Positions 1 through 5,829 of a stretch of DNA of 7,815 bases are shown here, one piece after another. Positions within the stretch are counted from its first letter, which is position 1. Every line of letters starts with the position of its first letter. The DNA is from an uncultured Chthonomonas sp. GTDB taxonomy: Bacteria; Armatimonadota; Chthonomonadetes; Chthonomonadales; CAJBBX01. The notes under the pieces were generated by a model, which was not told the origin of the DNA, did not search any database, and saw only the letters and a list, made by a program, of their open reading frames with translations. A program made the position numbers and the translations under genes. The stretch lies in NCBI GenBank assembly GCA_903886985.1, contig CAISOI010000237.1:1-7815 (forward strand). The letters run 5' to 3'.

Positions 1-2
1 CA

Positions 3-1178
3 CTGGCATCGGTCCCAATCTCGTTGCACTGTTGGCAGGGCGATGATGTCGGAGGATTCGAGAGCGACGAAGGGCTGACAGGCGGCGGCATTCAGGCGAC
101 CGGAAACTATCCCGGCAAGGCGCGCACTCCTGCTGAATTGCGTTCAGACCTCGAGGTCGCTTATGGCCTCATTCCGGGAAATCACCGGCTCAATTTACAT
201 GCCAGTTATGGCGAATTCGGCGGTAAGAAAGTGGACCGCACAGAAGTCGAGTTTAGCCACTTCGAAGGCTGGGTTGCTTGGGCAAAAGAGAACAACCTCG
301 GTATTGACTTCAATCAGACGTTTTTTAGTCATCCAAAAGCCAACGACCTTTTTACCCTCTCAAGCAGCAATGAGGCAGATCGCGCTTTCTGGGTGGAGCA
401 CGGCAAACGCTGCCGAGTTATTGGGGCATCCATTGGCAAGGCACTTGGGTCGACCACCGTCACCAATCTGTGGGTCCCGGATGGTTATAAGGATACTCCG
501 GTGGATCGCACAGGTCCCCGCGAGCGATTGAGACAATCTCTCGACGAGATATTCGCAGAGAAATTGGACCCCGCCCATCAAAAGGATTGCGTGGAAGCCA
601 AACTCTTCGGGATTGGGTCGGAGAGCTATGTAGTCGGTTCCCACGAGTTCTATCTGGGCTATGCAGTCCGAAATGAGATGATGCTGTGTCTCGACGCGGG
701 ACACTTCCACCCTACCGAGACCATTTCGGATAAAATTTCGTCGGTAATGCTCTACCTCGACGAAATACTGTTGCACGTAAGCCGTGGAGTTCGATGGGAT
801 AGTGACCACGTCGTTGTCCTCAATGACGACCTGCGTGCCATCGCCGAGGAGATCGTTCGTGGAGATTACCTCCAACGAGTTCATATTGGTTTGGACTATT
901 TCGATGCGAGTATCAACCGAATTGCGGCATGGGCCATTGGTACCAGAAACATGCTTAAGGCGTTGCTAATTGCTTTACTGGAACCAATCGGTCAACTCCG
1001 AGATATGGAAGCCTCAGGCGACTTCACAGGCAGGCTTGCGCTGCTCGAAGAATCGAAGACTCTGCCTTGGGGCGATGTCTGGAATTACTATTGCAGCCAG
1101 CAATCTGTTCCCGTCGGTTATGATTGGATGGATGTCATTCACCAATATGAATCAGAGACTTTGTCATTGCGTAGGTAG
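3..1178 (+). CDS. rhaA: L-rhamnose isomerase, 5'-truncated by the window edge
   Basis: Interconverts L-rhamnose and L-rhamnulose in the cytoplasm, the first step of rhamnose catabolism, using Mn2+ or a similar divalent metal. The reading frame is open to the left edge: codons before the TTG at 24 read LASVPIS and align with the residues just before the MHCWQGDDV motif of E. coli RhaA, so that TTG is not the start and roughly 30 N-terminal residues are missing. Counting from the first visible codon, all six family metal ligands are present: E198, D231 (CLDAGHFHPTE), H258, D266 and D268 (RWDSDH), and D298 (GLDYFDAS), matching E. coli Glu234, Asp267, His294, Asp302, Asp304 and Asp334. The visible 391 residues against a usual length of about 420, with an intact C-terminus, suggest a functional enzyme. 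No other rhamnose gene is visible; they may lie to the left. The next gene follows after 36 bases. Confidence 0.97.
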   Translation: MASVPISLHCWQGDDVGGFESDEGLTGGGIQATGNYPGKARTPAELRSDLEVAYGLIPGNHRLNLHASYGEFGGKKVDRTEVEFSHFEGWVAWAKENNLGIDFNQTFFSHPKANDLFTLSSSNEADRAFWVEHGKRCRVIGASIGKALGSTTVTNLWVPDGYKDTPVDRTGPRERLRQSLDEIFAEKLDPAHQKDCVEAKLFGIGSESYVVGSHEFYLGYAVRNEMMLCLDAGHFHPTETISDKISSVMLYLDEILLHVSRGVRWDSDHVVVLNDDLRAIAEEIVRGDYLQRVHIGLDYFDASINRIAAWAIGTRNMLKALLIALLEPIGQLRDMEASGDFTGRLALLEESKTLPWGDVWNYYCSQQSVPVGYDWMDVIHQYESETLSLRR

Positions 1179-1214
1179 TTTACGAGACATTGGCATTGGG
1201 GGTAAAATACATAC

Positions 1215-2414
1215 ATGCGCAGTTGTCCTCAATGCCACCTTTATTTGGAACCGTTTGAATGGGAATCAGCCCTTATCTTCGCCTGCCGGGGATGCGGTGG
1301 AGTCTGGTTTCCAAGATCAGAGTGGGAAACGTTGCTTAGTTCCATAAGTAATCGTCTCTCGGAACTGGACAGAATCTATACATCCTCTTGTAATGCTGAG
1401 ATGTATTACGGTCTAAATCTTCCCTGTCCTGATTGCCATTCCATCAATCTGTCGTTGGACGAAACATCGTTTCTAGACCGTACACCCTTGACCTGCTCAA
1501 AATGCCGGGGGATATGGTTAAGGGCAGGTGAACGCTCTAAGTACACAACAAATTCATCATCACAAACAAATAAAGGCGGTGAATTGGAAAGCGCGGTAGT
1601 CTCCCCAACCGCCCCGATTCTGCCGATAGTCGAACCGCTTCTGGCAAGGCAGCTGGAGTCCAGACCCGCTTCCTCCGAAGAAGCACTTGCCGCTCTCATT
1701 GAAGGCAATCTCAGGTTTGTAGAAGGCAAATCCCAATATCCTGCACATGATCCCGAATTGCGTCAAAAACTCCATGAATTTGGCCAGAATCCATTTGCAG
1801 TCGTAGTTGGATGCTCGGATTCCCGCGTACCACCGGAAGTAGTTTTCGATCAAGGGCTTGGAGATATATTCGTAGTCCGAACCGCAGGTGGTGCCTTTGG
1901 TGAGATTGCTATGGCTGGTATCGCCTATGCTGTCAATCGTTTCCAGGCTCCATTGGTAGTAGTTGTAGGTCATACTGGGTGCAGCGCGGTGAAGGCCGCC
2001 ATGGACGGTGTTCCCGACGACCCCTATTTGTCAACCATCGTAGAGATGATTAGCCCTGCGGTGGAAAAAGCTAAGCAGATAGAAGGGGATCATTACGAAA
2101 ACTCTATTCGTGAAAATGCTGTGAGAATTGCGAGGACGATCATTGGTCAGGCACCAGTTGCGCACCTTTTCGCAGAACATAAAGTGTTGATTCAGGCGAT
2201 GCTCTACCATACGGATACGGGAAAAGTGGAATTACTGGAAACGCCACAAAGACCTCTGAAGGATCCTTCGGATTTCTTTAGTAGTGCAAGCGTTTCACCA
2301 CCAGCAGGGATACCTGTGCCATCGGTTATTGTTGGACCACCAGTCACAGAAGTCGCAATCGACTCACCAAAACCCGGCCGTTCATTACCAAAGTTTTGGA
2401 TCAAGAAAGACTGA
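1215..2414 (+). CDS. Beta-carbonic anhydrase with two N-terminal zf-TFIIB zinc ribbons
   Basis: Predicted cytoplasmic zinc enzyme interconverting CO2 and bicarbonate. Residues 155-345 are a beta-class carbonic anhydrase: zinc ligands C200, D202, H253 and C256 (GCSDSRVPPE and GHTGC motifs), the D202-R204 pair, and the VRTAGG segment. Unusually, residues 1-105 hold two four-cysteine ribbons, C4/C7/C24/C27 and C71/C74/C94/C97, each with a CxGC/CRGxW pattern typical of zf-TFIIB. A Ser/Thr/Pro-rich linker (about 108-150) joins them to the enzyme, and a Pro/Ser-rich tail (about 350-399) ends in a basic patch. No signal peptide or membrane segment is seen. The 399 residues are well above the roughly 200-230 of plain beta enzymes. 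The ATG at 1215 is chosen because it keeps C4 and C7 and follows a G-rich stretch (1198-1202), a mediocre ribosome binding site. The role of the ribbons is unknown; nucleic-acid or protein binding, or metal handling, are possibilities. Confidence 0.93.
   Translation: MRSCPQCHLYLEPFEWESALIFACRGCGGVWFPRSEWETLLSSISNRLSELDRIYTSSCNAEMYYGLNLPCPDCHSINLSLDETSFLDRTPLTCSKCRGIWLRAGERSKYTTNSSSQTNKGGELESAVVSPTAPILPIVEPLLARQLESRPASSEEALAALIEGNLRFVEGKSQYPAHDPELRQKLHEFGQNPFAVVVGCSDSRVPPEVVFDQGLGDIFVVRTAGGAFGEIAMAGIAYAVNRFQAPLVVVVGHTGCSAVKAAMDGVPDDPYLSTIVEMISPAVEKAKQIEGDHYENSIRENAVRIARTIIGQAPVAHLFAEHKVLIQAMLYHTDTGKVELLETPQRPLKDPSDFFSSASVSPPAGIPVPSVIVGPPVTEVAIDSPKPGRSLPKFWIKKD
1572..1586 (+). promoter_or_regulatory. 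Possible internal ribosome binding site and TTG start inside the carbonic anhydrase gene
   Basis: AAAGG at 1572-1576 lies 7 bases before an in-frame TTG (1584-1586, residue 124), in the linker between the zinc ribbons and the catalytic domain. Initiation here would give a 276-residue carbonic anhydrase lacking the ribbons. The spacing is good, but TTG starts are weak and a chance match is quite possible. Confidence 0.25.
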
Positions 2415-2428
2415 GATAGATCGCAAAG

Positions 2429-3076
2429 ATGAGCTTCAACGGATTCACGCAGCGAGATTTTGAAATATTCGACCTACCCGACTTCTCTATTCGAATGCCT
2501 ACCTTAAAGTCTGAGATTACTCCTAAACTCAAGGCGTTGGCAGAAGTTATCGCTCCGCAATTACCCGAAATCACTGGTCATTCGATGCATGTGCATGTAG
2601 CTGCACATCTCCGCCGAACTGTTAATCCTCCAGAAGAGACATGGGCGGCATATGCTCGCGAAAAGAGGGCATACAAACCATTTGTGCACTTTCGAACTGC
2701 AATTAATGGTAACGGCGTGAAGATCGCATGCTTCCTGGAAGATTATGCAGATGACAAACTCGTATTTGCCGCTAATCTTGCAAAGAGCAGCTCGAAAATT
2801 GCGGCGTATCTTAAAAAGCATCCTGAAATACTCTCTTATGACATGATGGATCCCTACGGCAAACCACTTGCAGGTCGATCCCTTAACAAGAAGACGCTGG
2901 TGGAGTTTTCCGAGCGGCTCCAGAATACAAAATCGCAACATGCAAGCTTTGGTATATTCATTCCTCGGACAAATCCGATTGTGTTTGATGGAGCCGCACT
3001 TTCTGACGAGATAATCGCCAGCATCAAAACTCTTATGCCAATCTATCAGATTGGGCTTCCCAAAGAACTCAAGTGA
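2429..3076 (+). CDS. DUF1054 (YktB/UPF0637 family) protein of unknown function
   Basis: A 215-residue soluble protein resembling B. subtilis YktB in length (about 210) and layout. The N-terminus follows the family pattern (FTQRDFEIFDLPDF, then an alternating helical stretch with PKLKALAE), and residues 54-88 contain the hallmark HVHVAAH-LRRTVNPP-ETW-A-KR-YK-HF block. A C-terminal region around 174-208 (FGIFIPR, DEIIASIKTLMPIY) matches the end of the family. No signal peptide, membrane segment or recognisable catalytic motif is visible, and I know of no established function. The ATG at 2429 lies 14 bases after the carbonic anhydrase stop, with only a weak purine-rich stretch upstream, so translational coupling is possible. 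The 3' end converges on the FecR-domain gene with a 12-base gap. The family is best known from Bacilli, so horizontal transfer is possible, though no obvious compositional break was seen. Confidence 0.85.
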   Translation: MSFNGFTQRDFEIFDLPDFSIRMPTLKSEITPKLKALAEVIAPQLPEITGHSMHVHVAAHLRRTVNPPEETWAAYAREKRAYKPFVHFRTAINGNGVKIACFLEDYADDKLVFAANLAKSSSKIAAYLKKHPEILSYDMMDPYGKPLAGRSLNKKTLVEFSERLQNTKSQHASFGIFIPRTNPIVFDGAALSDEIIASIKTLMPIYQIGLPKELK

Positions 3077-3088
3077 AAGCGAAGAAGC

Positions 3089-3877
3089 TTACGGCATAGG
3101 AACTCGCCGACCTCTAGGTATTCTCATTCCGTTGACTTTATTTCGTTTGCTCCTCTGTCGTTCGGCACGCCATTGTTTGGCAAAATTGCCATCGAAGACA
3201 CGATTTAGCTTTGGTGTTGCTCCAACTTTTCCGAACTCGTGTGTTCGAAGGTTCTGCCACATCATCTTCAAGGATGACGATCTGGCTATCGACAGAGGGG
3301 CAATTGCTGGAGTGGAACGTCCAAAATAAGTATATTGATTGTTCGACACTTGAACTGACTGTTCACCCTTTTGCACATTTACAATTCCTTCTGCAGTGCT
3401 TACAACCGTCCCATCGTCTTCATCTTCGTGAAACACACTAAAAATTGTCCCGCTTACGCCGACTACGGCAGATGGTGTCTGCACCTCATACTTTGCCGGT
3501 TTCATGGCTCCGCGCACGAGATTCCAGACCTTCCCTGAGACTACATTGAATGAAAACTCGTTCGCCACTCCAAGCTTGTTGAGATCAACAGTGGTGTTTT
3601 CACCTACCCGAAATAGATACCGGTTAGGAAGTTGCAATAGAAGCGCGGCGCCTGACCCTGTCTTTATAGTTGTCTTTTCAGGCAACAGGTCACCAACATT
3701 TACGTTGGAGAACTTGTTTGCGCCAACATTCGATTTCTGGACAGTTCCAGCAGCATCCAGTACCCGCGCTTTTCCAATTTCTGGTGGACGTTGAGGTTTA
3801 TCCTGTTCCGCAATAGTTGGTTTTATCAAACCTAGAATGCTTACTGATATGAAAGCACCTTGCAATGTTCTACGCAT
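3089..3877 (-). CDS. Secreted FecR-domain protein with a basic C-terminal tail
   Basis: A 262-residue protein with a likely cleavable signal peptide: RR near the start, hydrophobic stretch at 8-19, probable cleavage after TIA at about 23. The mature part (about 36-187) is a FecR-type beta domain: GTV, GDLLPEKTTIKTGSGAALLL, and the hallmark VQTPSAVVGVSGTIFSV at 132-148. In many family members the last motif reads VRGT; here a serine replaces the arginine. There is no second membrane segment, so this is not an inner-membrane anti-sigma regulator of the FecR type proper but a periplasmic or exported FecR-domain protein. The tail (236-262) is strongly basic, with seven arginines and two lysines. 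The start at 3877 is preferred over an upstream ATG at 3910 because it has AGGA 9 bases upstream and opens directly into the signal peptide. It follows the cyclase gene by 48 bases; FecR-domain proteins often neighbour CHASE2 cyclases. Its ligand is unknown. Confidence 0.85.
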   Translation of the reverse strand: MRRTLQGAFISVSILGLIKPTIAEQDKPQRPPEIGKARVLDAAGTVQKSNVGANKFSNVNVGDLLPEKTTIKTGSGAALLLQLPNRYLFRVGENTTVDLNKLGVANEFSFNVVSGKVWNLVRGAMKPAKYEVQTPSAVVGVSGTIFSVFHEDEDDGTVVSTAEGIVNVQKGEQSVQVSNNQYTYFGRSTPAIAPLSIARSSSLKMMWQNLRTHEFGKVGATPKLNRVFDGNFAKQWRAERQRSKRNKVNGMRIPRGRRVPMP

Positions 3878-3886
3878 ATACACTAT

Positions 3887-3890
3887 TCCT
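3887..3890 (-). promoter_or_regulatory. Ribosome binding site of the FecR-domain gene
   Basis: AGGA on the minus strand, 9 bases upstream of the ATG at 3877. It decides the start in favour of 3877 over the ATG at 3910, which has no comparable site. Confidence 0.6.
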
Positions 3891-3925
3891 GTACAACCAA
3901 TGTAGTTCAACTAACTGTTCTTTAG

Positions 3926-5785
3926 CTACAAAACCTTAATCTTAAGAGGACAATGCACAACCAAAGGTTCTCTCTTTCCTTTGACTGTGATTGATCCAAT
4001 TGGTTCACAATCTATGACATTTCTAACAGCGATATATGTGGATTCACTGATAACAATTGGTTTTCCAGTCTCTTTGGTAGCATTTTGTAGACGCGATGCG
4101 ATATTCACAGTATCTCCATAGACTGTGTGTTGTTTCCTTTGTTCCCCACCAAACAGCCCTACTCGAGCTATCCCCGTACATATACCAATCCCAATTTGGA
4201 AGGGGCGACCATCAGTTGCGCCAAGGGAATGAATTCTGATTGCCTCACTCTGCATTGAGAGTGCCCAACGAACGGCACGTATTGCATGATGCTCTTTAGC
4301 TTTCCTTTGTCGACGACTGGACCGCTCAAAGTCATCAAAATAGAGCATAATCTCGTCACCAACAAATTTGTCGAGTTGGGTCCCAAACTGCATTGCCATG
4401 CGCTCACCGGCAGAGTAGTAAAGACTCATTAGATTCTCAATCTTGTCAGAACTAAGTTCTTCGGACAGACTTGTAAAGCCACGAATGTCGCAAAATACGA
4501 CACTGATTTCTGCTTGTGACGTGGTCATACTCGCGACACTCTCACTTTGAGTTAGTAGTCGCTGGGCTACCCACGAAGGCATAAATCTTTGAAATGTTGC
4601 GGCCACAAAATAGTTTTCGACGAGGGTACTCAAGACTAAGGTCGCCGCTAATGATATGATGACGCTGACCATCTCGAACCATGTACGGGTTGAGATAAAA
4701 ATCAAGTGGGTGAATGAGATCCACCCAACTGCAACAAGAGTAGATATTTGCCAGCCGCGTATCAATCCTCTCTTCCAGATTACTAACGCAACAATCAAGC
4801 TCATAATCATTCGAAGAATGAAGTTCACAACCACACTTGTTCGGGATATATATTCATTTCGAAGCAATGTTTGGGCGGCGTTCAGTAATATTTCACAACC
4901 CTGCATTTCTCCCATAGGAGTCAATTGTCGGTCTTCAAGTGAAGATATTCGCCCAACGAGAACTGTCTTGCCCTTAAAGAAGTTGGGTCTAAGCCTCGTC
5001 TTCCAGGATCCATCTAGAATTGTATACATCGGTACTGGTTTAAATGATCCAGGAGGCCCAATGTACCGAATGAACACTTCTCCATCCTGTCCCAAAGGCG
5101 CATTTATCGATCCGAGTTTAAATGAACCTCTGATTTCAGGGATTACATCATCGGCCCCTTCCATACCAGCAATGATAAGTGTCGCTAACTGTAGGTATCG
5201 TTTGCCCGTCCTTTGGTCGACATAAGAGGGTTGAAAAGCACGCACAGAACTACCAAATGAACGAGGCACGTTGATTGCACCTGATTGAAGATGAGAACGC
5301 AAACGGTAGTCGGGCTCAATGAACGAAAGCTCTTCATGCCCATCTACAATTCCAAAAAGTGGCTGCACCGCTGAGAAGACATTGCCATGGTGCTTCAAAG
5401 CAGCCTGAAATTTTTCATCTTCCTGCAATAACTCCGGTGCTGCGTTGGTGAACATAACATCAAAGCCGATAACACGGGCACCCGCTCGTTCGAGCTCACT
5501 CACTAATTTACCATGGATTGACCTTGGCAAGGGATAGGACGGCAATCCCAAGTGTCCAAGGGTCTGATCATCCATTCCCACTAGAACCAATCGTGCGTCG
5601 GGAGGCTCAGACGGGGAAGATTTTAAGTGCCAGTCGTAGGCGATAAGCTCAAGATTGTGAAAAAGGGAGAACCGAGATTCCAGTATCCACATGGAGACGG
5701 GACCAAGTATGGAAGCAAACAGTAGCCAGACCAATCTCAAATCCCGTACTTTTGACAAAATACCAGAATGAGAGTATCGGTTCAT
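3926..5785 (-). CDS. CHASE2-domain class III adenylate cyclase (IIIb-type active site)
   Basis: Predicted inner-membrane sensor that makes cAMP from ATP. Layout of the 619 residues: membrane segment at about 18-35; periplasmic CHASE2 domain at about 40-310 (LVLVGMDDQTL, RVIGFDVMF); three membrane segments at about 318-337, 345-364 and 370-389; a short linker starting FMPSWVAQRLL; and a class III cyclase domain at about 424-600. The catalytic set is complete: metal-binding D433 (FCDIRGFT) and D477 (KFVGDE), purine-reading K473, and transition-state N561 and R565 (VNIASRL). The second purine-reading position is T554 (HTVYGDTVN) where class IIIa enzymes have Asp. Lys with Thr marks class IIIb, a group containing bicarbonate-stimulated enzymes, and favours ATP over GTP. 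The ATG at 5785 lies 44 bases after the upstream barrel gene, with only a weak GCGGG-like ribosome site. The signal sensed by CHASE2 is unknown. Activity on ATP is inferred from the residues. Confidence 0.95.
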   Translation of the reverse strand: MNRYSHSGILSKVRDLRLVWLLFASILGPVSMWILESRFSLFHNLELIAYDWHLKSSPSEPPDARLVLVGMDDQTLGHLGLPSYPLPRSIHGKLVSELERAGARVIGFDVMFTNAAPELLQEDEKFQAALKHHGNVFSAVQPLFGIVDGHEELSFIEPDYRLRSHLQSGAINVPRSFGSSVRAFQPSYVDQRTGKRYLQLATLIIAGMEGADDVIPEIRGSFKLGSINAPLGQDGEVFIRYIGPPGSFKPVPMYTILDGSWKTRLRPNFFKGKTVLVGRISSLEDRQLTPMGEMQGCEILLNAAQTLLRNEYISRTSVVVNFILRMIMSLIVALVIWKRGLIRGWQISTLVAVGWISFTHLIFISTRTWFEMVSVIISLAATLVLSTLVENYFVAATFQRFMPSWVAQRLLTQSESVASMTTSQAEISVVFCDIRGFTSLSEELSSDKIENLMSLYYSAGERMAMQFGTQLDKFVGDEIMLYFDDFERSSRRQRKAKEHHAIRAVRWALSMQSEAIRIHSLGATDGRPFQIGIGICTGIARVGLFGGEQRKQHTVYGDTVNIASRLQNATKETGKPIVISESTYIAVRNVIDCEPIGSITVKGKREPLVVHCPLKIKVL

Positions 5786-5829
5786 CTTAACCCGCTACCG
5801 TGAGGCGAAGGAAATCGAAGCACGTAGTA

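Noticed and set aside
24..26. TTG at 24 as the start of rhaA
   Set aside because: Upstream codons in the same frame match the conserved residues preceding HCWQGDD in RhaA, so the gene runs off the left edge.
360..884. Minus-strand open frame of 174 codons opposite rhaA
   Set aside because: Lies wholly antisense to a gene with all catalytic residues conserved; its translation shows no recognisable domain.
1180..1208. Possible promoter before the carbonic anhydrase gene (TTACGA, 17 bases, TAAAAT)
   Set aside because: The -35 element matches only three of six consensus bases and transcription would begin about at the start codon; read-through from rhaA is simpler.
3878..3910. ATG at 3910 as the start of the FecR-domain gene
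   Set aside because: It would place eleven extra residues before the signal peptide and lacks a good ribosome site, whereas the ATG at 3877 has AGGA at a suitable distance.
4656..5225. Plus-strand open frame of 189 codons opposite the cyclase
   Set aside because: Antisense shadow of the CHASE2 and membrane region, with no recognisable motif.
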